Below, in pieces: positions 51,300 to 62,794 of a stretch of 64,000 bases of DNA. The notes under the pieces were generated by a model. The model had not been told where the DNA came from, searched no databases, and worked only from the letters and a program-made list of their open reading frames with translations. The DNA is from Luidia sarsii (lineage: Eukaryota > Echinodermata > Asteroidea > Paxillosida > Luidiidae). Both the position numbers and the translations under genes were made by a program. The stretch covers positions 30,657,444-30,721,443 of the forward strand of contig OX465102.1 in assembly GCA_949987565.1 (NCBI GenBank), given 5' to 3'. Numbering within the stretch: position 1 is the first letter of the stretch; every line of letters begins with the position of its first letter.

Positions 51300-51720
51300 A
51301 TTACGGTGATATACAAAAATGTTGCAAACTGCTTACTGAGTAAAATTACCAAAATGTAAATCTTAAAATTTAGTGGGCCTGACGTTTCGATCCTACCAGG
51401 ACCTTTCTCAAAGGCAGAGTGACAAGGACACAACAGATACATGTACACGAAGGAAGGGGGGAGAGTGAATAGGACACGGATGAGAAACAAAGGACAAAGA
51501 GTGAAGCTGGTAGGGAGAGATCAAAGGCAAGGGCAGGGAGTAGGGTTTAAAATTATCTTAAAATTGAGTGGGCCTGACGTTTCGATCCTAGCAGGACCTA
51601 TCTCAAAGGCAGAGAGAATGGTCCTGCTAGGATCGAAACGTCAGGCCCACTCAATTTTAAGATTTTTATTTTGGTAATTTTAGTCAGTAAGCAGTTTGCA
51701 ACGTTTTTGTATATCATTTA
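51300..51720. repeat. GAAACGTC repeat family: minus copy followed by an inverted pair
   Basis: A minus copy (51300-51540) starts with the family tail (gttgcaaactgcttactgag) and extends to agggtttaaaattatctt. A second minus half (51557-51610) then meets a plus half (51618-51720, ctaggatcgaaacgtcaggc, agtcagtaagcagtttgcaa). The two outer tails are inverted copies, so the region forms a composite palindrome just left of the CCATCC satellite. Confidence 0.82.
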
Positions 51721-51897
51721 AAAATTATATTAGCATCTTTTAATAAATGCAGAAAAAAGATGTTCGTCGTCTTTGCTGAGTGCTGACGTTGTTCCCAAAT
51801 CTGAGTTTTAATGCCCTTGTGACGAATCCCCTCCATTTGTGACGGTGCTCGGCAAAAGAACAGCAGATGTAGACAGACATTATTTGTTTTATAAACA

Positions 51898-54028
51898 ATG
51901 TCATCCAATCCATCCAATCCATCCAATCCATCCAATCCATCCAATCCATCCAATCCATCCAATCCATCCAATCCATCCAATCCATCCAATCCATCCAATC
52001 CATCCAATCCCTCCAATCCCTCCAATCCATCCAATCCAATCCATCCAATCCACCCAACCAACCAATCCATCCAATCCATCCAATCCATCCAATCCATCCA
52101 ATCCATCCAATCCATCCAATCCATCCAAATCCATCCCAACCCATCCCACCCATCCATCCCCCATCCCACCCATCCATCCCCATCCCACCGATCCATCCCC
52201 ATCCCACCCATCCATCCCCATCCCGTGCACCCATCCACCCCCACCCCACCCATCCATCCCCATCCCACCCATCCATCCCCAATCCCACCCATCCATCCCC
52301 CATCCCACCCATCCATCCCCCATCCCACCCATCCACCCCCATCCCACCCATCCACTCCCATCCCACCCATCCATCCCCCATCCCACCCATCCATCCCCAA
52401 TCCCACCCATCCATCCCCATCCCATCCATCCACCCCCATCCCACCCATCCATCCCCCATCCCACCCATCCATCCCCAATCCCACCTATCCATCCCCATCC
52501 CACCCATCCATCCCCATCCCATCCATCCATCCCCCATCCCACCCATCCATCCCCCTCCCACCCATCCACTCCCATCCCACCCATCCACCCCCATCCCACC
52601 CATCCACCCCCATCCCACCCATCCATCCCCATCCCACCCATCCATCCCCCATCCCACCCATCCATCCCCAATCCCACCTATCTATCCCCATCCCACCCAT
52701 CCATCCCCATCCCATCCATCCATCCCCCATCCCACCCATCCATCCCCCATCCCACCCATCCATCCCCAATCCCACCCATCCATCCCCAATCCCACCCATC
52801 CATCCCCCATCCCACCCATCCATCCCCCATCTCACCCATTCATCCCCCATCTCACCCATCCATCCCCAATCCCACCCATCCATCCCCCATCCCACCCATC
52901 CATCCCCCATCCCACCCATCCATCCCCCATCCCACCCATCCATCCCCATCCCATCCATCCATCCCCCATCCCACCCATCCATCCCCATCCCATCCATCCA
53001 TCCCCCATCCCACCCATCCATCCCCCATCCCACCCATCCATCCCCAATCCCACCCATCCATCCCCCATCCCACCCATCCATCCCCCATCTCACCCATCCA
53101 TCCCCATCCCACCCATCCATCCCCCATCCCACCCATCCATCCCCCATCCCACCCATCCACCCCCATCCCACCCATCCACTCCCATCCCACCCATCCATCC
53201 CCAATCCCACCCATCCATCCCCAATCCCACCCATCCATCCCCAATCCCACCCATCCATCCCCAATCCCACCCATTCATCCCCCATCTCACCCATCCATCA
53301 CCATCCCACCCATCCACCCCCATCCCACCCATCCATCCCCCATCCCACCCATCCATCCCCAATCCCACCCATCCATCCTCAATCCCACCCATCCATCCCC
53401 AATCCCACCCATCCATCCCCAATCCCACCCATCCATCCCCAATCCCACCCATCCATCCCCAATCCCACCCATCCATCCCCAATCCCACCCATTCATCCCC
53501 CATCTCACCCATCCATCACCATCCCACCCATCCACCCCCATCCCACCCATCCATCCCCAATCCCATCCATCCATCCCCAATCCCACCCATCCATCCCCAA
53601 TCCCACCCATCCATCCCCATCCCACCCATCCATCCCCCATCTCACCCATCCATCACCATCTCACCCATCCACCCCCATCCCACCCATCCATCCCCCATCC
53701 CACCCATCCATCCCCAATCCCACCCATCCATCCCCAATCCCACCCATCCATCCCCCATCCCACCCATCCATCCCCATCCCACCCATTCATCCCCCATCTC
53801 ACCCATCCATCCCCAATCCCACCCATCCATCCTCATCCCACCCATCCATCCCCAATCCCACCCATCCATCCCCCATCCCACCCATCCATCCCCATCCATC
53901 CCCCATCCATCCCCCATCCCACCCATCCATCCCCATCCCACCCATTCATCCCCCATCCCACCCATCCATCCCCCATCCCACCCATCCATCCCCAATCCCA
54001 CCCATCCATCCCCAATCCCACCCATTCA
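51898..54028. repeat. CCATCC-type satellite array (2.1 kb)
   Basis: Part 1 (51898-52135) is a 9-bp unit, CCATCCAAT. Part 2 (52136-54028) is about 90 units of 20-21 bp, cccacccatccatcccccat or the ccccaat variant. The array has no stop codon in several frames, giving open frames above 740 codons of Pro/His/Ser/Ile. The mix of 20- and 21-bp units makes frames drift, which argues against coding. Confidence 0.95.
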
Positions 54029-54187
54029 TGGAGTTCCCTTCAGATTTTCCCAATCCGTCCCGTCTGAACCAAAGTACAGTATTGAAACCTCTCCTCCGAC
54101 ACTGCATGGAAAAGACAGTGTACCTTTAGGCCCTATATTTATTCTCAATCTCACCGAGGACTCACCCCAGCAACTAGTCGTGGTGGC

Positions 54188-54335
54188 GCACCCACCCCGT
54201 CAAAGAATAGCCGACTATTTGGGAAGGCCCCATCTAAAGACTTTGATAGCTCAGATCTATAAGCACACTGGTATACGCAAAACCAGAGGTCTCTAGTTCA
54301 AGTCCCGGTCCAGTCAAAGTGTTCTTTGCCATCAA
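54188..54335 (+). mobile_element. SINE-like repeat with tRNA-like part, plus orientation
   Basis: gactatttgggaaggcccca, gatagctcagatctataagc and tagttcaagtcccggtccag. A decayed GAAACGTC-family half follows directly (54375-54440: gggcctgccgagtttcgatt). Confidence 0.65.
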
Positions 54336-54639
54336 TTTAGCTCTCAGAATTGTTTGCAGACTGCTTATCTGACCTCAACTGCAAACTCTCAAACTTCCCG
54401 AGGGCCTGCCGAGTTTCGATTCCAGCGGGAGTTCTCGGTTACCTTCCCCCACCGATAATGCATGGATCCGAGAGACCACCTGGAAAGGAACGACCATCCA
54501 TGACATATAGGTCATCCTCGCAGACAGTATCGACGGAATCTGGAGTTCCGATCCGTCCAGGACCTCAAACCGTTCTCCGGCCAACCCTCGCCCTACAAAC
54601 CCACGTCCTACCGGCAGTTATAGCCAACGGCAGCCATGC

Positions 54640-55180
54640 ACAGGCTCCACCGAAACGAAGGCCGTAAATTGGATTGACCTAAATGAAGAGACGACTTGCA
54701 GCAATCCGCAATACTCCGTCTCCTCTTCCCGTAGGAAACAAAACGATAGAAAAGGGAGGGGGTGGGCTTATTATAAGAGTTAGCCCCAGGGTGTTTTTGT
54801 ATTCGCGATGGTGCTCGGTCTGGACCGTGCAGGGAGTTGGTATCAAACTAGATTGGGACTGGCGACCATTCAGCGCCCTGCCTCTCACGGAGGTCATGTC
54901 TGCTAGACCTTACCGGAGCAGGTGAGCGGACAGGTGTCTTTGTTTTTTTTTCTCCATTTGAGCGGGCTCATCTGCATTGATTGCGCCCATGGAATTATAG
55001 GTGCATGAGATATGCAGCTGGCTTTTGGCCAGACTTCATAAAGAAAAGCGTATATGAGTCTATAACAAACGGAGGCAGATCGAGGAGAAATTCTAATTAA
55101 ACCTTCCCCGGGTACCAGTCGACTGTCTCGTCTATTTGCAGCGGGTGTTTATTCCACGCCAGCCCAGACCATCCGATCCT
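54640..55180. other. Unassigned, moderately GC-rich stretch
   Basis: A TATA-like cttattataagag near 54768 lies about 130 bp ahead of an ATG (54897) whose short frame MSARPYRSR runs into a consensus-like donor, AG|GTGAGC (54926). This could be the start of a gene whose other exons I cannot see, or chance. Confidence 0.2.
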
Positions 55181-55184
55181 CACC

Positions 55185-55495
55185 TTAAGAGATCACTTAC
55201 CACATGACAGAGCTGTTGTCCAAGGGTATTCACAGCGAGAGTGAACTATAAACGGCTCGTTTGGCGCTATTTTAGTCCAGCAGGCATGGAATCCCGCACA
55301 AGATGAATAACTTAAAGAACCAGTCATTTATATTTAGATGCAGATTAGGAAAACTGAGGCGCCGTGGTGGTGTGTGTGTGTGTGGGTTTTTTTATGGGGG
55401 GGGGGTCATCAAAACTGCTGCCATCCTCAAAATGTCTAAATCCCGGGACCCTCTAATCCTTCGCAGCTTATGAAGATTAAAACTCACCGAAATAG
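55185..55495 (+). repeat. Dispersed repeat, copy A
   Basis: agtccagcaggcatggaat and aagattaaaactcac are shared with 58155-58455 in the same order and spacing, with many substitutions between. Class unknown. Confidence 0.5.
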
Positions 55496-55852
55496 CCCCT
55501 TGGACCTAGGATGACTCCATAATAAATGTGCACCAAATCGTCGTGAAGAGCTGAATGGTTTCATTCCCCCCTTCCTTCATGGTCTATATTATTGGGTTGA
55601 CCAAATCATGAGCCGAATCGTTCATCGAGTGTGTCTAAGCGATTTTTCAAATGATCATAACCTGGTCATTATATACAACCATGTCGTCAGCTATGTCCAC
55701 AATCGTGTCGATTATAATACTGCTTTGACAACCACGTCGACAATCGTATCCGTAAAGGGTATTCGACTCAAGAGTCTTCATCGGGCGGTGTTTTGCAAAG
55801 TGTTGAGGTAGACTCCCGCGTTTTCATCAAGAGAACGAAGTTTCAAGACCAC

Positions 55853-56168
55853 CTTAAAGGCCCTGTACAACATTGGTAAAAGTCAAAAGATTGCCACAGT
55901 TTGTGTTGTTAAATCATGAAACGAAGGTTTTAGCTTAATTTGTAATTTGAGCAAGTAGAAAAAGGCAAAAAAGAAAATCATGGTTTACGCACCGTTCTGT
56001 AGTGTAATGGTTTATTACTAGCGAGTAATAAACTATTTGTCGATGTTTGAGTGAAGATTTCTAGGAAATTATAGCATCCCATACCGTAAGATTTCAACAT
56101 GAGGATTCTATCACGACCATCTATGGACATCGATGTTTTCCGATCTTCCCAATGTTGTATGTTGCCTT
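55853..56168 (+). mobile_element. MITE, ACAACATTGG superfamily
   Basis: ggccctgtacaacattggta on the left and cttcccaatgttgtatgttg on the right are imperfect inverted repeats. They resemble the termini of the TTAA MITEs at 29423 and 35207 (cctacacaacattggt), so both groups probably share a transposase source. Confidence 0.65.
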
Positions 56169-56404
56169 TTACACCGCAGCACTGTAACATCAACTTGAAT
56201 GGAGACCAACCCTTAGCTTGTGCTATGGTTTCGAGAAAAAAGATCCAGAACTGTGTGATAATATCATACAGTTTAATTATTATGTACAGTCAACTATGCA
56301 GCATCGAAATAAATGTAATTGTATTTTATTGTATTGTACAAAAACAAAACAACATATCCTATCGGTTATTACTTTTGGGTGTGTTTCATGTGGGTGAAAA
56401 TCAA

Positions 56405-56860
56405 CACCGGATAACCGGTTAGGTTTAGGGCTAGCGGTGGAGGGTCGGAGTTAGCTAGGGTTCGGGTTAGTGGTAGATTTAGGGTTAGGGTTAGCGGTGG
56501 AGGATCGGAGCTAGCTAGGGTTCGGGTTAGTGGTAGATTTAGGGTTAGGGTTAGCGGTGGAGGATTGGAGCTAGCTAGGGTTCGGGTTAGTGGTAGATTT
56601 AGGGTTAGGGTTAGCGGTGGAGGATCGGAGCTAGCTAGGGTTCGGGTTAGTGGTAGATTTAGGGTTAGGGTTAGCGGTGGAGGGTCGGAGCTAGCTAGGG
56701 TTCGGGTTAGTGGTATATATAGGTTTAGGGTTAGGTGGTGGAGGATCGGAGCTAGTTAGGGTTCGGGTTAGTGGTAGAGTTTGGGGTAGGGTTAGAGGTG
56801 GTGGATCGGAGCTAGCTAGGGTTCGGGTTAGTGGTAGAGTTTGGGGTAGGGTTTGCGTCG
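56405..56860. repeat. 60-bp minisatellite containing TTAGGG
   Basis: About 7.5 units, with gagctagctagggttcgggt recurring at 56507, 56567, 56627, 56687, then 56748 and 56808. Each unit includes ttagggttagggttagcggt and gtggaggatcg. The plus-strand frame gives a 20-residue repeat (ELARVRVSGRFRVRVSGGGS) that is not a gene. Confidence 0.93.
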
Positions 56861-58154
56861 GGGTATCCATAGTCTTACCCAGTCAGTAGCTTCACGTCCC
56901 TTCTCCTGATCCAAAGTATACATGGAACTAATCTTAAATACACATAAAACAGATTGCAAATCGCTTACCGATTTAAATATCCCAAATTGTACAAAATCGC
57001 CCACTAACGTACAAGGCCCTTTGTTATATCGGCAAGTAAGCAATAAGTTAGTTTTTTCAGGGATAAAGAAAGTAATAATTCTACAAAAATGTTGCAATCT
57101 TCTGAAATATAGAAAGCATTAACAACAAGTCATCTTGGAAAACTTTTACTGTCGTATATAGATGACCCAAATCGCTATTTACTTTTAATTTTCATTCTCA
57201 CCGATGGGCTTCATCTGTGATGTGATTTTCCCCCTTTTTTGGGGGGGGGGGGGGGGCACCTGACAACTGGGACTAATGTAACACTTAATCTTGGCTTGGG
57301 ACGAGGACGCTAGGACTCTCGGCCTAGGTTGGTCAGTGTTACTTGGGCGGTAGTCCGAGACCGAGCACCACAAATAAGAAAAAGGAGAGACTCCGAACAC
57401 CAAGATTTGGTTGATGGGGGTTTTATTCAAAACCGGACTAAGTTAAATGCAGGAGTCACAGGAGACTAGATCGCAAGGATCTAACTCAAGGGTTGACCAT
57501 CAGCAGGAGGAGGTGAAGAGAAGAATTCTTACTTGGAAGGGGATGGGGGCCTTTCTTTTATACAAGAATAATGGGGACCAGATTGGAATGGGGGAATACC
57601 TAAAAAGGACTTGTTTCTATCATTTACTGAATGTGCAATTATAGTTAAATTATCAAATGTTGAACAAGGGACGGGGTTGGATGAGAAACTATAGGGGACT
57701 GAATAATGAATAATAGATGATAAGGTGGTTTTCCTAAAAGGGGCATATTTTTTGTCTTGGACACTCTTTCTTAGAACAGTGACCATACCCATGATGTCAT
57801 AGGAGACCTTGAAATGCCTATGGGGTTGGTCAATACCGGACTTGGTCCACAGGGGTATGGCTGGGGTGAACATTAGGGACTGGAATTAGGGCTTACACTA
57901 ATGTTAATTGATTTTCCCCTAATTGCTTGCCTGCCCAGGGAGAGTACTCCATCTTGTCCTGAGCAATACCTGCGGGGACACAACAGAGACACCGCTGATG
58001 CCCGCTATACTGAAATCTTATCAAGTCCACAAGGACTACACCGGCTCCCCTCCATGCAGTGATCTGTGTGGAAGCTTCCTGGGTTCGCGTGCGTGTGTGC
58101 CGGTACTTTGTAGCAGGCTGCTGTTGTTTTTTTCGCGCCAATGCAGCAGAGCCC
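56861..58154. other. Intergenic, no gene recognised
   Basis: AT-rich to mixed sequence. A poly-G run lies at 57239-57256. No splice-consistent exons were found. Confidence 0.45.
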
Positions 58155-58455
58155 CACGTTATAGAGAATCACTGAACAGCCCCACGTGCGGAGCTGTTAA
58201 TATAAGGATATTTACAGAGACGCGAACTATGGACGGCTCATTATTTTGGTGCTATTATAGTCCAGCAGGCATAGAGACTCGTAAGAATAATAACTTAAAT
58301 CATATTTATATAGAAGCACCTTATGAAAACTACAGCTCCTTGGTAAGGCGTGTTTTGCTTGGAAGGGGGAGTGGCAAAAAATGCAGTCATCCTCAAAACA
58401 TCTTTCCCAGGACCATTGTAATGCATTTGAGCTCATAAAGATTAAAACTCACTTC
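58155..58455 (+). repeat. Dispersed repeat, copy B
   Basis: Shares with 55185-55495 the blocks gaactatggacggctc, tatagtccagcaggcata, catcctcaaaacatct and aagattaaaactcac. It overlaps a 171-codon open frame that I do not accept as a gene. Confidence 0.5.
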
Positions 58456-59340
58456 ACATCAGAAGAGAATTATGAAAACTGATATCGCTCCATGTTGTTG
58501 TAATTTGTGTAGGCTTATCCGTGTGTGAACGTTCTGGCCTGGCATGGTGACGTCCAATGATGAACTTGTCATCTGAACGCCCTACATAACTGAGAATCCT
58601 TTATCCATATAACCCCGCCTATAGGCGCAGGCTTCGTAGTCTTCGTTCCTGTCGTTCCGTTTTGAAGTACAAAGCAAGAAGATGGAAAACTTTTCGCTTC
58701 GGTTTTTGAAGTTCACACTCCCCTTTGAAATAAGGGACTCCGATGCTCAAACTTCAACGGAGAAACACTACCTGCTTTTTTGAGCTGACCTATGACACAG
58801 ATTGAGTTGACGCCGGAGCCCAAGCCTTCTAGGGACGTTGGGGGCAGCAGACAGGCCAGTCCAAGTCATCCCAGGGTGCAGAACACTAAATCGAGCTCCC
58901 ATTGAACACTGTACAAAAACACTCACTTTCAAAGCCAATTATCCCATGCCCAAAAGTCTCTCAGTTCTTGTAGCCATACTTAAAATTGTAGTTTGGACCT
59001 TAGTGCTCTTAGCCGATTAGTTTTTTTGCTAATTACCCCCAGAAAAAAACACCCACAAAATGTGTAGCCGTCCAAACCGAATTTCTGCAAGGATTTTGGG
59101 ATGGACCCCTCCACTTCCACAGCCAAATAGGGCCCCATTTAAAGCCGGATATGGTCCAAATGACATACCAAATAGAGTGAACCCCCAGGTTGTCTCAAGC
59201 TTCACTTGTTCTACAATGTATCAGTTAATTAGCCTCCAAAGACCCCTTATTTAAAAAAAGGTTGTGGGTCCACACTTTATGATAATCAGCTCGGCGGAGC
59301 CATCTTGGATGGATTTTGTGTGCTGCACCCCCAGCCGTGG

Positions 59341-59497
59341 GCGCGTATTTGTTTTTCGTAGGAGGGTTAGGGGCAATTTTAATAAATCATCATAAATGGA
59401 CGTGTCGACTTGTTTTTAAAGAAAATTGCGACAGAAGAAGATTACGACACCCTATGATAATTGCCCTTAACCCTCCTACGAAAAAAAAAATACGCGT
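59341..59497. mobile_element. Short MITE or palindrome with CGCGTATT ends
   Basis: cgcgtatttgtttttcgtag and its continuation gagggttaggggcaatt (59341-59377) are mirrored by aattgcccttaaccctccta and cgaaaaaaaaaatacgcg (59459-59497). The interior is about 80 bp. Confidence 0.7.
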
Positions 59498-60239
59498 CAA
59501 CTGCGTCTTTGTCTTATTTTCTTTCATCCATTTTAAAGTAAAAGGCATGAAAATAGGAGGCCTTTGGCTTCGCTTTTGAATGTTAGGCCTATACCCCGTT
59601 TTGAAAACGAATCCAAAGCTTCAAATTCAACAAAGAACTTCAACCTTTGATTTCAGCTTTTAGATATAACAGAGACGAAGCCGGAGCCGAAGCCTAAGCC
59701 GGGACTTATAGCCCTAGAGCCTGTCTCCGTTCCCAAGATAGTGCCGTGGTATCATATCCATTGCGCGTAAGCGCCTGGTCTGGTATCCCGTGTTCAACGG
59801 TTGTGAACAGGCGGCAAAAAATGTTCTTTACTCGGGAACACGACTTGGCGTCATAATGTGGCATAAGGTATTGTGGTGTTTTGCTTTGCTTTGTTTTCGA
59901 AAACTACGGCTTATGGCCTACGCAATCCAAAAGTGGAAGAATACAATGTTACTCCATCCATCATTCAGTACTGGGTGGCTTTCCTTTTGATGCATTTCAC
60001 TTTCAAGTTGATGAAAGCATTTTGGAGTCGGAAGTCGGAGGAGGGGTCCAGGTCGTGGTTTCCAAAAAAAAAAATGCAACTCGACTGTCTAACCGCCAAT
60101 CCGCAGCTCTAAGCATGGAGGCATATTATAATCTTCTCATACGAATGAAGACCAACCAGACCTGGTTGATGTTATGCGCATGTTCAGTACCGTTGTAGTC
60201 TCTATTCAGTCGTCTTATCTATGTATATCGTAAACATTG

Positions 60240-60515
60240 AAAAATTGGCAAAGAAAACTTTGACTGGACCGGGACTTGAACCCAAGACCTCTGGATAAAC
60301 GTAACAGTACCTCTTTCATCTGAGCTATCCAGCCCTTAGATAGCGGCCTTCCCTAATAGTCAACTAGTCTTTGCTGGGGTGGGGGCGCCAGTCAGAAGCA
60401 ATTAAACCATTAACTGCCATTTTCCAGGGATCACATCCCCTTTTTCATTCAGATGCAAACAACTAATTGTAAACCTGTCTACAGCAGCTCGAGGATCACA
60501 CACAGTGGATGCAGC
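60240..60515 (-). mobile_element. SINE-like repeat, minus orientation, near full length
   Basis: The tRNA-like part is at 60258-60338 (ggaccgggacttgaaccc; catctgagctatccagccct). The body follows: agtcaactagtctttgctgg, gcgccagtcagaagcaatta and tcattcagatgcaaacaact. Confidence 0.8.
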
Positions 60516-60549
60516 TTTTAACTTATGAACAATTTGAGAAATTGGGAGA

Positions 60550-60780
60550 TTACGAATCTGAATGAAAGCGGGGTGTGATCCCTAGAGATATACGGCAGTT
60601 AATGGTCGAATTGCTTCTGACTGGCGTCCCCACACAAGCAAAGATTGTTTTGTATACAGTGTATTAGTGAAGGCAATCTAGGGGCTGGATAGTTCAGATG
60701 GAAGAGCACTGGTACGTTAATCCAGAGGCCCCGGGTTCAAGTCTCGGTATAGTCAAAGTTTTCTTTGTCAATTTGTCAAT
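60550..60780 (+). mobile_element. SINE-like repeat, plus orientation, head-to-head with 60240-60515
   Basis: Body gaatgaaagcggggtgtgat, tatacggcagttaatggtcg and ttgcttctgactggcgtccc; tRNA-like part ctggatagttcagatggaag and gggttcaagtctcggtatag. With the copy to the left it forms a roughly 540-bp imperfect palindrome. Confidence 0.8.
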
Positions 60781-61408
60781 TTGTTTGTTTGATTATGTAT
60801 ATATATCTTCTTCATAACGACTGAATGGAGACTAACATAGTTCTACACATGTGCAAACATCGTAATACGTGAATACGAAAAGTGCTAAAAGCAGAGAGCA
60901 GGCGAGAAAAAAGGGGGACCGATCATCGGTGATCCCATTACGCCTGGATTTAGGAGGAATTAAGAGTCGGAATGAGTTTTCAAATCAGAGAATCAGTTCA
61001 AATTGACAGTGACAAAATGGCTGTCAGATATAATCAGACGGGTCCGTTAACGACCGATTGGTCTGCCATACGACGACCCCTTGACCAGAGCGGCTGGGGA
61101 TATCGGAGCCGAAGCTGACCCCGAAGGCCCGACCGCAACTAGTGAGAGAGAGAGACTCCTAATCGCCCCTTGTGGAACCCTGCCTCTTGACGAAGACAGA
61201 CGAGTCGACTCGTATACCATCAATCACCTCACTAATGACAGCCACTTTGGAGGGAGAAACAAGAAGCAGGAATCTAATAGGCCTACGGTGTAACAGGTTT
61301 CCCAATCGACTGTCTTGTCCAGGACAAGCTCAGGGGGCTTCAGCGTGATTACTAAGGCTCCGTTGTTGATTTGTGGGTGTGTTTGTGGGGGAGGGGGTGC
61401 GTGTGTAT
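60781..61408. other. Intergenic, no gene recognised
   Basis: Mixed composition; a short open frame at 61081-61293 has no recognised family. Confidence 0.4.
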
Positions 61409-62794
61409 GGTGGGTTGTCGGGTACCAGAAGAATGGATGGGTACTCAGAACAATGGGACCGCTCCTTGTGGGGTACTTTTCTGGTACCCCATAAGGTTTT
61501 CACGAAACTGATTATTTTGAATTAACTCAAAAAGGAGGAATTTCCGAGGTATATTTATTAGTCTCAAAGAGAAGTGTTTTATATAAAGGACGTTCGCTAA
61601 AAATTTCAGCCTAGGAAAGTGATTCTGGTTCGAAAGGGAGCGATTTGAATTCTGCTTTTCTGAGAGTGTTTTTTTTTTATTACACAAGAGCAGAGGAAAT
61701 ACCACACAAGTATACTCGTGTAAGGATGCGGGTGTGAGTGTGTGTATGGGGGTGTTACTTGCAGACATTGTTCTTCCTTCCGGGGGGGGGTGGGGAGAAA
61801 TGACGTGCCCATCACAATATTAAATGAAACGCGCTCTGCCTTGATCATAATTATGACAAACAAAACCACAGACTTTATTTTTTCCAGAAACACAAAGAGC
61901 TCTGTCGCATCCCAAAACTCATACAATAAATATCTACCTGCAATTTGTCGTTTCAATTCACTGAATATCCCCCCCCAAAAAAAAAAAAGAAGAAGAAGAA
62001 GAAGAAGTAGCACCAGGCATCTATAAATGCAAACGTACAATGACGTATACAACACTCTGGCCAATCCCATGCCAGTATTGGTTAAAGGCAATAATGACGT
62101 CATAATGAGACGCCCTTTCTGTCCACCAATCAGCTGACTGCAAAGCGACTTTCGTGAAGACGTACAACAGATTAACATTTGTTTTCATGATCGGCTTAAT
62201 TAGGTCTTATGGTATCTACATACAGATTTGGTTCAACCATCACACAGAAATAATTGCATTTCATTAATTTCGAACAGCAAAGTAGACAACAACGTGACTC
62301 ACAACACATGACATGGGTTTTCAACACGGCAGTCGACATTGATTATGAGAGCTATCTTTGCAATTTTTTTGCCACAATATTTATTGCAGAATACCCCGCC
62401 ACTCATGCACCTCTGCACTGTATACAGTACTATTTACACACCCACCCGTACACATGTATACTTGTGGGGTATTTCCTTTGTTCTCGTGTACTCGTGTACT
62501 AAAAAAACACTCCCAGAAAAGCCTAATTCAAATCCTTCCCTTTCGAACCAGAATCATTTTCCTAGGCTGAAATTTCTAGCGAATGTCCTTTATAAATTAT
62601 AAAATAGTTCGATTTGCGACGGATAAACATACCTCGGGAATTCCTCCTTTTTGAGTTAATTCCAAATAACCAGTTTCGTGAAAACCTTATGGGGTACATA
62701 CCAAAAAAGTACCCCACAAGGAGCAGTCCCATTGTTCTGGTACCCTTCCATTGTTCTGGTACCCTTCCATTCTTCTGGTACCCCACAACCCACC
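61409..62794. mobile_element. 1.39-kb DNA transposon derivative with about 330-380-bp inverted ends
   Basis: The left arm (61409 to about 61745) and right arm (about 62410 to 62794) pair over most of their length: gtaccagaagaatgg with ccattcttctggtac, ctccttgtggggtac with gtaccccacaaggag, and aggaatttccgaggtat with ataccCcgggaattcct-like sequence. The right arm has a tandem gtacccttccattgttctg duplication. The centre has no transposase, only short or artefactual ORFs. One arm overlaps a 190-codon minus-strand frame that I do not accept. Confidence 0.8.

Noticed and set aside
51839..54129. Open frames of 742 and 743 codons rich in Pro, His, Ser and Ile
   Set aside because: They are CCATCC satellite read in different frames. 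Unit length alternates between 20 and 21 bp and there is no start context, domain or splice pattern.
57923..58438. 171-codon plus frame
   Set aside because: Overlaps a dispersed repeat shared with 55185-55495, where the frame is not kept.
60258..60338. Possible tRNA gene
   Set aside because: A- and B-box matches are part of a dispersed SINE-like repeat with ten or more diverged copies; no intact cloverleaf could be drawn.
61606..62178. 190-codon minus-strand frame
   Set aside because: Lies across one arm and the centre of the inverted-repeat element 61409-62794; no transposase motifs.
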